Positions 12,738 through 23,465 of a stretch of 64,000 nucleotides of DNA are shown one piece after another. The translations under genes and the position numbers were made by a program. Numbering within the stretch: position 1 is the first letter of the stretch; each line of letters opens with the position of its first letter. The stretch is from Dimargaris cristalligena (lineage: Eukaryota; Kickxellomycota; Dimargaritomycetes; Dimargaritales; Dimargaritaceae). The notes under the pieces are model-generated. The model worked only from the letters and a program-made list of their open reading frames with translations, made no database searches and was not told the origin of the DNA. The DNA lies in contig JANBQC010000019.1 of assembly GCA_027576995.1 (NCBI GenBank), positions 47,256-111,255 of the forward strand, written 5' to 3'.

Positions 12738-13149
12738 TGTGAATGGCTTATGTTTGACAGTGGTGAATAATGTGAAGAACAAAGGAATAGCAGCAGGTAT
12801 TTTTTGGCAAATTCAGTGGGAAGGACACAAGGGACTAGGCAAATGGATTCGCACTTGGGTCCTTATTTCGTGAATCAGCTGTGAAAAAAGAAGAAAAAAA
12901 TGAAAGTGCTGAAAAAATAGCAATTGGTGAAAAAAGGCCAAAGTTTAGCCTCCGTAATTTGCCCCTAACCCTCACGCAAATGAGAATAGCCGAGACCTAC
13001 TCCTACCATTGCTCTACTTAGCCTCCTCGCCTGTTTAGACCAATTCGTTTTCGTTTTAGTGCCCCGCGAATCGTGGATTCCCCTGTTACTTACGACCTTC
13101 CCCCCGACTACTAGCCCATTTATTACATTTCCCTTACTATTCGGACGCC
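12738..13149. promoter_or_regulatory. Bidirectional promoter region between RRP3 and the LRR gene
   Basis: About 410 bases separate two divergent start codons (RRP3 at 12737 on -, LRR protein at 13150 on +). The 100 bases before the + start are pyrimidine-rich. No clear TATA box is visible. Confidence 0.5.
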
Positions 13150-14790
13150 ATGAGACTCACGCCGGTATACCTATCCCAGCAGTCGACGACGAACGTCACC
13201 GAGGTGACGGAGCTCAGGCTGGCCAAGCAGGACATTGACAGCATTGACGACCTCTCCTGCTGTATCGAACTGCGCCGCCTGGACCTGTCCAACAACCAAC
13301 TCTCCGACGCCGAGAGCACCGATGGCATCAAGCTTATCAAAACCCTGACCTGGTTGAACCTGGCCCATAACCAACTTAACCAAGGCCAGTTTTTACGAGA
13401 CCTTACCAATCTAGTAGGTAAGTTGCCCGATACCACCTCTCCCGGTCATCGTCGTATACCTATAATAAAAACTATTTTAATTTGGACGAATTCCCAATAT
13501 AGTCCATCCCCATCTCTTTAATTTCCCAGATATGATATTTATTTAGCACTTTAGGCTACTAACACCATCAGTATGCCCTATTCTAATCAATCCCCCTATA
13601 CCAATTGTATACCCCATCTCCCATAATCAATATTATCCACAGTACTCAATCTGAGTAACAACAGCTACATTCAGCTACCCATGTACCTGCAAAATTGCAC
13701 CCAGCTCAAAGCACTTGTCTTGAATAACAATGATCTCCACCAGATTGAACATCTTGGTAAAGCCAAGGATCTTAACACCCTTGGTAAGTTGGTTCTCATT
13801 ACCGCTGGCTGCCTATTATCTAACGTGTACTGTCCTAGTGTGGATATATATAATCATACACCTGCTTTTATGGAAATGTCACGCTACGGTACTTGTATTC
13901 CTACCACCCGAATAATTTCCTATATGTGCAGCATTACGGCTTAGCTAACCTAGTATTTGAGGCGCCATTATTTTTGCCATCCCCTCACTACTATCGCCAA
14001 ACAGTTCTCTCCCATAACAAGTTTGAGGAACTACCCGCCCTGAAGGCCAACGTTAATCTGATCAAACTATCCGCGTCGTTCAATAGCATTCGTACTATCC
14101 CCGATCTAAGTCACTTGGCTGGTCTCCGGGAACTACGTCTAAGTAACAACAAAATCCTCGCCATTCCAGAAAGTTTCCGAGCCCTTCGGGTCTTGGAGAT
14201 TTTGGACTTGGGGCTTAATCTCATCAGTAATTGGAAGTAAGTAGGAAAAATGACATTTTGAGTTATCTCCTAGATATATTTTTGGTCTGATCCGAGGGCC
14301 TAAACCAGGCAACAGTAGCAATCGTTTTATCCCGTTTCTCTGTGATACTAACCCTTAATTCCTGTATTGCATCGGCATTAATATATATATATATTTAATT
14401 ACTAGGGACATTGCGACTCTGTCCGAGCTGAACACTTTGGTCAACCTAAACCTCAAGGGAAACAAAATCTGCCAAATGGAAGACTACACACAGACGGTCA
14501 AACAACGGATTCCTTCCCTTCGGGTCTTGGATACCGAACGCTTCGATCAGCGATTCCTGCATCGTAAGCAACGCCAAAAGTTCCCTTCAGGGGGGGAGGG
14601 ACGGAAAACCGAGCGTACTGGCTCATCAGCAAAGGGTCCGCGGGAAGGCCGTGCCAAGCCCCAGCGCTCCCAAGAGGGACGGCATCCCTATCGCCGGCCC
14701 GACAAGTCTAAGGATGAGGCATCGTTCCAGATATTTACCAAGCCCCGCCCTAAGGCCCAAAGGCCCAAGAAACAAGAGTCAGAATCTTAA
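13150..14790 (+). CDS. Leucine-rich repeat protein (SDS22/U2A'-like LRR type)
   Basis: Function not known. Four exons, 13150-13417, 13643-13783, 14005-14236 and 14406-14790, join to 341 residues with all phases matching. At least seven LRR units of the short 21-24 residue kind are readable (for example LRRLDLSNNQL, LTWLNLAHNQL, LKALVLNNNDL, LIKLSASFNSI, LRELRLSNNKI, LEILDLGLNLI, LVNLNLKGNKI). The last is followed by an LRR-cap-like segment (YTQTVKQRIPSLRVLDTERF). The C-terminal ~90 residues are Lys/Arg/Gly/Ser-rich and look disordered and possibly nucleic-acid-binding or nuclear. There is no signal peptide or membrane span, so it is likely intracellular. The LRR pattern with a short cap resembles SDS22, U2A' and the LRRC protein group, but the basic tail fits none of these that I recall. 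Divergent from RRP3, so the two may share a promoter. Confidence 0.85.
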
Positions 14791-15065
14791 CCCCTTTGTG
14801 TTTCGATAATCAAAAATTATGTTAATGATGTTGAATTAGTTTTTTTTTTAAAAAAAAAATAGATATATGGTGAAATCAACCGGCCTATTTCGCCTTAGCC
14901 ATTAGTAATCCTAAAGATCTCGGTTGTATGGTTTTTACACTATCGTACGCTATTGAAATCGGGGTGGTATTAAAAAAGGAATAACTATACATAAGTGACC
15001 AATCTAGCTATTGTCAAAGTGGTGTATTAGAGTACATGAAAAACTGAGATTGAAGGATATCGATA
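14791..15065. other. 3' flank of the LRR gene with a T10A10 palindrome
   Basis: Just downstream of the stop codon lies a perfect 20 bp T10A10 palindrome (14840-14859). The rest is AT-rich and without a coding signal. Confidence 0.5.
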
Positions 15066-15305
15066 CTAACACCAGCAGTTGACAATATACCTGCCAAGGG
15101 GGGATTGGAAATAGGTGTTTTGAGCAGTTGCCAGAGTGAGAAGCTCATATTCAGCATTGGTGTGCACGACACAAATGGCCACATCATGGCCAGCTAAATC
15201 GAGCTTCATATAATACTCTACTATTTCTGGTGAATGGTGTATGTTGAAATAGAGACCTGGTAAATGCCATTGACACGGGCACGCCGGAGCCCCGCTTGCA
15301 ACCAA
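15066..15305 (-). CDS. Possible terminal exon of an unrecognised gene
   Basis: An open frame of about 79 codons on the - strand whose composition looks more protein-like than its surroundings. It has Cys pairs at both ends (ACPCQW near the start, NCWC at the very end) and a regular mix of hydrophobic and polar residues between. It has no convincing initiator; the first residues follow TTGCAAG, which could be an acceptor, so it may be the last exon of a small cysteine-containing protein. I could not find a first exon with a signal peptide in the 500 bases upstream. I do not recognise the family, and a chance open frame is equally possible. Confidence 0.25.
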   Translation of the reverse strand: MVASGAPACPCQWHLPGLYFNIHHSPEIVEYYMKLDLAGHDVAICVVHTNAEYELLTLATAQNTYFQSPLGRYIVNCWC

Positions 15306-15838
15306 AATTTCGATAAATATTAGTGCGTGCGCATTTTTAGGTTATACCATCGGTGGATATCCTTTAAATGACATATGCTAATACTTCATAGCACATCAAC
15401 TATTCGTACGAATATAGGATTGAAATGACACACACCTCGTAAAATAATAGACACGACCAGTAAAGCACCCCAGCCAAGGCTTTGGGCCAGACTGGATGAC
15501 GCACAATCGGTTTACATTTAGGTTCTCGTCAGTAAAAATGGTACCTCTAGAGATTATACTCTAAACTCCGATTAGTTTAAAAGAGCATTATTCGTTCAAG
15601 AGCCTTGAGCAACCATTTAATTAAAAGAGAATTGTAAATAATATATATATCTGAATATGGAAATATTAGAGAGTGATGGAAATCGACCGAGGAACTAAGC
15701 CTTGCCATCCACTGGCCGAATGGTACGATAATACGATACTCCGTAATGTTCCAACGGCCTGCTGTACTCCGTCTCTGAATAGGGTATACCATGGCCGAGT
15801 TTACAGCATAGACAGGACCGCGGAGTAGATGCTATGCA
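15306..15838. other. Intergenic region, no gene supported
   Basis: AT-rich DNA between the possible exon at 15066-15305 and the small secreted protein gene ending at 15839. A 71-codon open frame on the - strand (15577-15792) shows no recognisable motif. Confidence 0.4.
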
Positions 15839-16126
15839 CTAGATTAACATCGTCGGCCAGCGACCACCCTGGATACCACCGCGGTAACCCCCATTATTGT
15901 GCAGATTCCTTTTACCATTACGGGTGACCGAGTCTGGAGCCTGTTGGTGATTGAGATGGGTGTAGCGGATATATTTGCCCTGATCGGTTTCACCAGTACC
16001 TAATGAGCCGGCGTTGGTCAGGTCATCGGAGGGCTTGCGTTCATCGTGATCCCTGGCGGAGATTTGGGGAACTAGAACAGCGGAGATGAATACAGCGACC
16101 GCGAATTGGAAGTAGGCAACCTTCAT
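15839..16126 (-). CDS. Small secreted protein, family not recognised
   Basis: An intronless frame of 95 residues starting MKVAYFQFAVAVFISAV, a clear signal peptide (short basic n-region, about 14 hydrophobic residues, likely cleavage after QISA near residue 24). The mature part is small, hydrophilic and charged (DHDERKPSDD near its start) and ends in a Gly-rich segment (NNGGYRGGIQGG). It contains no cysteine, so it is not a disulfide-stabilised small secreted protein. No domain is recognised. The gene stands alone between long intergenic tracts; the leader upstream of the ATG is pyrimidine-rich on the coding strand. It could be a cell-wall or host-contact protein, but that is inference only. 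Confidence 0.6.
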   Translation of the reverse strand: MKVAYFQFAVAVFISAVLVPQISARDHDERKPSDDLTNAGSLGTGETDQGKYIRYTHLNHQQAPDSVTRNGKRNLHNNGGYRGGIQGGRWPTMLI

Positions 16127-17544
16127 AATTGGATATACAATGTTGGATGAGGTATTGCAGGTAGGCGAGGATGGCAGTTGGTATCGATGGCAACGAGGGA
16201 ATTGGCGGGAACCTTGTAGATAACTGGTTGATCGGGAAGAAGATGGCTAGATAATGATGAATATAAATAAGAGGGGGCCAAAGACTGGCTTTTAAATACC
16301 CAAATTGTGAAGTGCACCGGCTCTAAAATACTGTTTATTGATAATGGGGTTTCTCCTCCAGTTGCCACTAAAATGATAAGTACAGTTGCTAGTCGGCTGC
16401 TCATTTACTGCCGAAAGATGGCCAAAGTGTAGCTCAGCTTAACCGGTTAATTTTTTAACCCGAATAGTGGGGTGTTACCACTGTCAGTAACATCAATTGG
16501 GCTTGGCGTATTTTGACCAACTAAAGATATCCGGAGTACTCCAAGTGAGATTTACAGTATAGATCCCTTATAAACGGTTCACTTTCCATACTCTCTGCTT
16601 CGGGATGGTCCTCCATGATTAACCCTTGAGTTGGGATAGATCATATAGCCTATCCTAAACTGGGATAACCCACTTCAGCAAGCTGCCGAAAGTAAAATGG
16701 GTTTCGCAGTGTACGCATCGAGAGGCCTTGTGATGGAACACGATTGCCTAGTAAAAATAATCTGCCGTGAACAGCATGGGTGGCCGTGGATTTACTTTAG
16801 TGCGATTCAGGGATATCATTATTTCTATAAAAGTAACACTGACACTGAGGTGGGTGTGGAGCCCCTAGCCAAATGTATAACAGACAATTGCTGATTGCTG
16901 GTTACAATAGGACACTGTCTGCTGTATACATAACCTTTACTAACTGATACTCGGACCTACGTGCGCTAATCACATGTGACTTCCTCCTATCGGGATGCGG
17001 TGTTAACTGTCTCGGATTCAAAATCCCTTACGCAAATCTACAAGACATACGTGTACAGGTCCCATCACTAAAAGACATCCATCGACTAACTACTTAACCG
17101 GCTAATCTTGGGTGAACATCGCTATAATGATGTTACTGCTCTTTAATCTATAAACGCATGCCGATTTTCCCATCGAAGGCACCAGGTGAAAAGTCTCGGA
17201 GTTGCCTATAGAGCAAAAGCAAAGTATCTTTACAGTTCTATTGGAACATACCATTGTCTGTGAGACGAAGGTGGGGTAATAGTTTTATTATTTTAGCGAA
17301 AATGCCATACTTGAACTATAAAAATAAAATAATAAATAAACAGAGTGGGCATGTTAAGCACTACATAAACATAACAAACACTGGTGTGTTAGAGGGTGGA
17401 AAGGTAACAAGGAAAGAACAATATACCAATAAAAACATATTTGCAGGTGAAGTCAGTGGAGCTATTATAAATCTGAGGTTTCGAATTTAAACTACGGAAA
17501 AGATGGACCAAGTCCAAAAAAATAAGAAACGAATCTCGTGATGG
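16127..17544. other. Intergenic region of about 1.4 kb
   Basis: Contains the upstream region of the small secreted protein gene and the 3' flank of the SNF2-type remodeller. A few open frames of 65-93 codons occur on both strands without any recognisable motif. A short TTAACCGGTTAA palindrome lies at about 16439-16450. Confidence 0.4.
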
Positions 17545-20500
17545 TTAGAGGAAGGGATGGGGCGACTGGGACTCACGACTCCCGCTATTTTCCTGAGTCG
17601 TCGGTGATACAGGCCCGGCCGACCCATTAGTATCCTGGGAGGGGTTGAAATCCTTGAATAAAACTTTGGATGTCCGGGAGTCCGTCGCCATATCCTGGCC
17701 CATGGAATCCTGACTAGCCGTCGATTGGGTGCGGTGGTGAAGAGGGGTTACTTGCGAAGCAGTGACGGACAAAGGCGTACCTGGTCCAAGGCCGCTACCG
17801 CCGTCGGACGCAGCGCCAGGTGTATTCGCGTGCTGGTGTTGGCTACGGCGCCACTCCAACAATTCGGGGGGTTCTCCGCCTAACCGCAAAGGGGCCAGTT
17901 CCTCAAGCTTAGCCTCGAGCGCCTTCTTCATTTCCAGGGCGTCGACATAGACCCACGACCCCTCCTCATTAAAGGTACAGGCGTTGGTGAACATTTGTTC
18001 AAAGTCTTTCCGGAAATCGGCCACTGAGGTGTAGGTATTCGACCGCATGCGTTTCCGGATCATACTCATGGCGATGGGTTTGCGGATAATCGTGTAGTAC
18101 TGTGGGTACTCACGCTTGCTCGGGAGCTCAACGAACAGGTCGCTGCGCAGGCGTCCGTCGACGGGGTCCACGCAGTTGAGCACGGCTTCGTAGCTCTTTT
18201 CGAATACGGTCGACAAAGCCTCTCGTACATGGGCGGGGAGGGGATCGATATCGGTGGTCTTGCGCCGCTTGGTACCCCGGCCCGTAGCACCCCGCTTACC
18301 GGTACCGATTACGTTGGGGGTGGCGACCCCGCCGTTCACTGGGGTTTGACTGCCGTCGAGACTGAGCGCATCGTCATCCATACGTTTACGACCACGGTGT
18401 TTACTGATGCGAGAGGATCCAGTGGGGGTGGCCGCTCCGGAACCTCGACCTAGCTCATCGTCCTCCTCGTCGTAGCCATCTTGACCCCGCACCGCGGGCG
18501 AATACCCGATGGTGTTCTTACGGGGCCGACCGCGCTTGCGTGGCTCACCGGGTGTACTAGACATGCCGAGTACAGACGATGAATCCCGTTCGGTATCACT
18601 GCCTTCACCGGTCAGAATGACCCGTTGGCGACGCCGTTCCCGGGACTCCCGCTTTTTACGAGACAATTCGTCGACGTCATTTCCTTCCTCAATGGCATCC
18701 AGCCACTGCTCCTCCGACAGGACATCGTCATAATGAACGGCACTCCGCACTCGGTTCTTGCGTTCCAAGTTGGCCAGCTCCTTCTTTTCGGCATCAACGT
18801 CGTATTCCTGGAGGTACAGCTGGGGTACTTCGGCCAACGTCATCAGCCGCTCCGGTGGATCCCCCGTGTTACCCAGGGCCCGCCATTCGGCCAATTCGCG
18901 GGCCTTGCGTTCGTCGTCGATCCGTTTAAAGGCGTCGAGTTCATCGGGGCCGCGTGCCAAAATCTCATTAAGTTCTTCGTCCTCGTACCCGTCTTCTTCC
19001 ACATCTGCCTCCTCTGTATCCACTTCTAGGAGCGACCGTAAGAAGGCCTCGCGCTCTTCAGCGGTACTTTTGTTGTCGAATTTACCGGCCTGGATAACCT
19101 TGCCATCCATGTCGAGCTTGTATTGGGCCCGGGCCAGGATACTTTCTTCGATGGACTTCTCGGTGATCAGACGCAGAATGCGCACTTCCTTGGTCTGCCC
19201 GATACGATGGGCTCGGTCCTGGGCCTGTAGATCTTGATGGGGATTCCAGTCCGAGTCAAAGATGATGACAGTGTCTGCGGTTTGGAGATTCAGACCCAAA
19301 CCACCCGCACGCGTACTCAAAAGGAAGATCACGTAGGGCGAGTCGGGGGCGTTGAACTGACGCAACATAAGCGAACGGTCCTCGTGTTTGGTGGACCCGT
19401 CCAGGCGCAGGTAACGCCAGCCCCGCAGTTGCAAATAGTCCTCCATGATGGTAATGACCTGGGTCATTTGGAAGAACATCAGTACCCGATGCCCGGTGCC
19501 GAAAAGCTTGGGCAGCACCCGGTCCAGGAGTTCGAATTTACCCGACGTTCGGTACAGCAGGGTATTGTTAGTATGGGTGGGATTGACCTGGTTCTCAACC
19601 TCCTCAAAAACGAAGGGGTGGTTAACCAGCTTACGCAGCTGCATGACGGTATTACTCAAACCCTTTACGCCCTTGCCCTTCTCCTTCTCCCCCGTGAACA
19701 GCATGCCGTGCTTAACGAACTGGCTGTAGAGCGAGGACTGCAGAGCGGACTGGCGGCAGCGGATAACGTGCTCGACCTTATCCGGAAGCTCGGACTCGAC
19801 GTCCTTCTTGAGTCGCCGGAGCAGGAATGGCCGGAGTACCTTATGGAGGCGGCGAATCACCAGCAGGGACTCTTCTTCGGTCAGGCCAATGCGGTCCCCC
19901 CCACCCGTATTGGCAAAGGGGGTATTGAACCATTCGTCGAAACTGGTCACCGAGTCGAAAATCTTGGGCAGGACAAAGTTAAGCAGGGCCCACAATTCGG
20001 GTAGGTTATTCTGGAGGGGAGTACCGGTCAGAATTAGACGGTACCGGGTCGAGTAGTACTGGTTGATGGTCTGGGTCAGTTTGGATTTGGTATTCTTCAT
20101 ACGGTGACCTTCATCGATGATCATGTGGACCCATTTGATGCGGCTTAACACGGGACGGTCCTTGATGATATACTCAAAGGTCGTCAGGAGAACCTGGAAG
20201 TTGCCGTGGCGAATCTCGTTCTGCTGAAGGGCCCGGCGTGCCGGGGGGGAGCCCTTGTAAACCACGGTGCGCACCGAGGGAGCCCACCGATCAAACTCGC
20301 TGACCCAATTGGGTAGGGTGGATAAGGGGACAATGATGAGGAAGGGCCCGTTCTGGCGCTTCTTTTCGATCAGGAAGGTAATTAGGGAAATGGACTGGAT
20401 GGTTTTACCCAACCCCATTTCATCGGCCAGGATACCGTTCAGTCGGTTATTGTACAGGGACACCATCCACTGCAGCCCCTTAATCTGATACTCCTTGAGG

Positions 20501-22026
20501 GTACCACCAACGAGAATGGAGGGCTGGGCGTCGATGGTTTCCTTGATCCGATGCGAACTGTCGTAGTAGTCGTTGTTACGTTGGTTATCGTGGTCACCGT
20601 AGGAGATTTCGTCGGGTTCGACATGATCCATCAATTCTTCGCCGCCGCGCAGGGCGGGGTCGGTATGGAGAACCTCGGTCTGCTGGCGCCGCACGGCTTG
20701 GGAGAGCGAATCGAGGTACGCGTCGGTCTGTTGCAATAGATGGGAAATACGACTGTCCTTGGCTTCGTCCAGCAATTTGAGGTAGGCCTCTTCGTCGTTG
20801 GCCTTCAAAGCGTTCAAACGTTCCTTCGACACTCGCTCGATACGCTTCAGCTCCTCCTTCTCCACGTGGGCGTGGAACTGAAGCACGGATTTGCCCAGAC
20901 GGGCCTGGCGGGTCTGGTTGTTACGGTGCCACAGTACCATGTCGCGACCATGAGCAACAATATTCTGGAGCCGTTCAGCGTGTCGCTGCCGCTCGCGCTT
21001 CTCACGGTCCAGACGGTGCTGGCGCTCCAGTTTTTCGGCCAGACGGGCATCCCGCTTAGAGAGCTTCTTGACCCGGCGGAACGAATGGCGGTCCTGGGCG
21101 GTGACCAGAGTGGTGGTTTTCTGCATGCCCTCCAGGATGTCCCGGCGCATCTGCTTCTGTCGCTCGAGTAACTTGAGGGACTTGAGTTCGATGAGGGCCC
21201 TTAATTTGTGACCGGCCCCGCCCTGGGCCGAGCCCAAAGTATCGTTGGCCAGGTTACTCGGCAACACTTCGAGTTCTTGGATCCGGTTGGTGATGCGAGC
21301 ACCGATACGACGCTCACGCTCCTCAACCAAGGCCTGGGGGTCCAGACCGGCGGGAACGATACCCGGGATTACTAGACGCTGGAGCATGGCAGCGGGGTTG
21401 TTGTGCTGCAAATGCTGCTTCAACAGATGATAGGGAGCGTAGTAGGACTTCTCCAGAGCCAGTGACGCCGGATCAAGAGCCTGGATGCGGGCGGCTTCCA
21501 CGATTTTACCGGTCAGCGTGTTGGGATCCTCCATGGCCTCTAGATCCTTGGGAGAGACATTACCCATGGCGGAGAAGAGGGCCACCCGGACATTTTCGGG
21601 GATGGGTAGGTTCTTGGAGATGAAGCGATAGGCCACAATCTGCATTTTAAGGGCATTCAGCTGGGCCTCGTTGAAGGGCAGGTCCGCGGGGAGGGAGGTG
21701 CCATTCGGCTTCGCTGGGGTTGGAACCGACTCCACCCGGGCGGGAGTAGGGGCCGCCTGGGGAGTCGGAGGGGGCTTGGCTTGCACATCGGGTGGGGGGG
21801 GACCGGCATTGGGGCCGGCGGCGGCCGTCTGTTGGGCCTGGTTACGCTGGACGCTGTATTTATGCACCCAATCGACCATGAGGGCCAGAGTGGGGTTGGT
21901 GGCCTCAGTCTCACCGCGACCTTTGAGATGCTGGATGGTCTTGAGGAGCTGGAAGAGCTTTTCATTGAATGCGGGTTGTTGGGGGCCCGCGCTGGCGGCC
22001 GCTGTTTCGGTGGAGGAGCCGTCCAT
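17545..22026 (-). CDS. STH1: SWI/SNF- or RSC-type chromatin remodelling ATPase (STH1/SNF2)
   Basis: Catalytic subunit of a SWI/SNF-RSC chromatin remodeller: an ATP-driven nucleosome translocase. Intronless, 1493 residues from the ATG at 22026. An upstream in-frame ATG would add 59 hydrophobic/Pro-rich residues that look like leader, not protein. Domains in order: QLQ (about 118-155, with NEAQLNALKMQIVAYR); HSA (about 310-400, basic, with KLLERQKQMRRDILEGM); SNF2 ATPase with DEMGLGKT at 535-542 and DEGH at 638-641; helicase C lobe with the SDWNPHQDLQAQDRAHRIGQ-like motif VI; a SnAC-like segment; and a C-terminal bromodomain (about 1265-1375, with the acetyl-lysine-binding Asn in TFNEEGSW). There is a GRKR/GRPRK basic AT-hook-like motif in RKRGRPRKN. 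This QLQ-HSA-ATPase-SnAC-bromo order is that of SNF2/STH1/BRG1. Whether it serves RSC or SWI/SNF cannot be told from one paralogue. The tail after the bromodomain is Ser/Thr/Gln-rich and disordered. Confidence 0.94.
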   Translation of the reverse strand: MDGSSTETAAASAGPQQPAFNEKLFQLLKTIQHLKGRGETEATNPTLALMVDWVHKYSVQRNQAQQTAAAGPNAGPPPPDVQAKPPPTPQAAPTPARVESVPTPAKPNGTSLPADLPFNEAQLNALKMQIVAYRFISKNLPIPENVRVALFSAMGNVSPKDLEAMEDPNTLTGKIVEAARIQALDPASLALEKSYYAPYHLLKQHLQHNNPAAMLQRLVIPGIVPAGLDPQALVEERERRIGARITNRIQELEVLPSNLANDTLGSAQGGAGHKLRALIELKSLKLLERQKQMRRDILEGMQKTTTLVTAQDRHSFRRVKKLSKRDARLAEKLERQHRLDREKRERQRHAERLQNIVAHGRDMVLWHRNNQTRQARLGKSVLQFHAHVEKEELKRIERVSKERLNALKANDEEAYLKLLDEAKDSRISHLLQQTDAYLDSLSQAVRRQQTEVLHTDPALRGGEELMDHVEPDEISYGDHDNQRNNDYYDSSHRIKETIDAQPSILVGGTLKEYQIKGLQWMVSLYNNRLNGILADEMGLGKTIQSISLITFLIEKKRQNGPFLIIVPLSTLPNWVSEFDRWAPSVRTVVYKGSPPARRALQQNEIRHGNFQVLLTTFEYIIKDRPVLSRIKWVHMIIDEGHRMKNTKSKLTQTINQYYSTRYRLILTGTPLQNNLPELWALLNFVLPKIFDSVTSFDEWFNTPFANTGGGDRIGLTEEESLLVIRRLHKVLRPFLLRRLKKDVESELPDKVEHVIRCRQSALQSSLYSQFVKHGMLFTGEKEKGKGVKGLSNTVMQLRKLVNHPFVFEEVENQVNPTHTNNTLLYRTSGKFELLDRVLPKLFGTGHRVLMFFQMTQVITIMEDYLQLRGWRYLRLDGSTKHEDRSLMLRQFNAPDSPYVIFLLSTRAGGLGLNLQTADTVIIFDSDWNPHQDLQAQDRAHRIGQTKEVRILRLITEKSIEESILARAQYKLDMDGKVIQAGKFDNKSTAEEREAFLRSLLEVDTEEADVEEDGYEDEELNEILARGPDELDAFKRIDDERKARELAEWRALGNTGDPPERLMTLAEVPQLYLQEYDVDAEKKELANLERKNRVRSAVHYDDVLSEEQWLDAIEEGNDVDELSRKKRESRERRRQRVILTGEGSDTERDSSSVLGMSSTPGEPRKRGRPRKNTIGYSPAVRGQDGYDEEDDELGRGSGAATPTGSSRISKHRGRKRMDDDALSLDGSQTPVNGGVATPNVIGTGKRGATGRGTKRRKTTDIDPLPAHVREALSTVFEKSYEAVLNCVDPVDGRLRSDLFVELPSKREYPQYYTIIRKPIAMSMIRKRMRSNTYTSVADFRKDFEQMFTNACTFNEEGSWVYVDALEMKKALEAKLEELAPLRLGGEPPELLEWRRSQHQHANTPGAASDGGSGLGPGTPLSVTASQVTPLHHRTQSTASQDSMGQDMATDSRTSKVLFKDFNPSQDTNGSAGPVSPTTQENSGSRESQSPHPFL

Positions 22027-23465
22027 GGCGGATCGGGAGGGAATGTAATAGGGGGGAGGGTGTGTATGTGTTTCTATAGAAGGAGATGGAGGAAGACAAA
22101 TATACGGGTATACGATGGGAAAAGGTAAGGGTAAGCAGATGGAAGGAATTGGGTTAGTTAGGGTTAGAACAAGGGAGCCAGCTGGTGCAGGAATGCTCTC
22201 CACTAGGTAATTTTTTTAAAAAAAAGCAACGCGCAGGAGCGATAATACCACAAGTGACAGTAACGCTCTGGAGGGATAAAAGGCCTCTAGAGCCAGGCTT
22301 ACCCACGCGTTAACTATAAAAAGAGGGGAGTGGGACGAAGGAGCCTACAAGTAAGTAAGTCGCTGTTGTTTTAGGAGCGCATACAGCAAGGGAGAAAGAG
22401 AGCTGATTCCGAAGGGACAGGAGACGCGCGTGGGTGGAGGCAGCGGGGCGACACGCGTGGCCAAAGTACTTACGAGAAGGGAGTGTGTAGGTAAGGTATA
22501 GGTGTGAGGAACACGGCCAAAAGACAGGAGAGCGCGCGGTATGTAAAATAAGAAAGGGAAAACGAACTTGGCGAAACAAGACAGAGAGGGAAGGAGAACG
22601 GAGAAGGGCAAAGAATGAAAGCGACAAGTGGCCCACCCTCTCCCCCACAACCCCGTGTGATTGGTCCGCGGGTCGTGGGATTTCCCCTGCCCCATTTCTC
22701 CCATAGAAAGTACCATGCGTATGTCCAATAATATTATTTGGCTCTAGATCTATAGAGGCTGCCAAGAGAGTGGAGGAGGAGGAGGAGGAGGGGTATAGAT
22801 AGCACTCTCCAGCCATAGCAACCCACTCGTCATCTCCTCACCAGATTGCGTCAGCCCGTAGCGCGGTTAAGCTGGCTGTTTGTTTGTTGACTTGGCCAGC
22901 AGTTTGCGTACTCGACAAGGTTAGCGACATACAAGCGCCCAAAGCGTGGCAGTCGAGCTTCAAGGGACAAAAGTAACAGTAGGCCATTCCAGCATATAGT
23001 CAGTAACAGCCGACTTGGAAACGAAACCAAGCGCTGCTGGTCGGCATGGCTCTACCCTGGCCAGAGATCAAGGCGGCATACGGGGGGAAGTGTTAGACAT
23101 GAGCGGTAGGAAGCCGCCCAGTAAAACTACTGGCTAGGCTAAATAATAAAATATGCAAAGGGAAAGTAAAGGTAGCTTGGGCAGTAATATCCCCACACTG
23201 AAACCTTCTGTCTGGGCCCAACGGAAACATTGGGCACCATCTAACCTATACCGCCCTTGTCCTTCCCGTTTGGATACTAAATAGCTTGCAGGGGTACAAA
23301 AGCGCCGTATCCCTGGGTCTAACCGCATGCTATATATAGCTAGTCCCACCTAAATCATTCCCAGAATATATATACCCCCCCCTTACTAAAGCATTCCCTT
23401 TTTTTGATGGTTAACGGGCCATGAAATTGTTACAATTTTATTCAATAAACACCTGAAGAAATATC
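22027..23465. other. Long upstream region of the SNF2-type remodeller
   Basis: About 1.4 kb. From roughly 22330 to 22800 the + strand is strongly purine-rich, so the coding (-) strand of the remodeller has a long pyrimidine-rich leader. It includes a GGA repeat at about 22772-22790. A T7A8 palindrome lies at 22211-22225. Overlapping open frames on the - strand (22310-22816) are Ser/Leu/Phe-rich, which is what a pyrimidine-rich leader gives by chance, so I do not call them. Confidence 0.5.

Noticed and set aside
22310..22816. 168-codon open frame on the - strand upstream of the SNF2-type remodeller
   Set aside because: Composition (Ser, Leu, Phe, Pro) reflects the pyrimidine-rich leader on that strand; no domain, no consistent splice structure, and overlapping frames are equally open.
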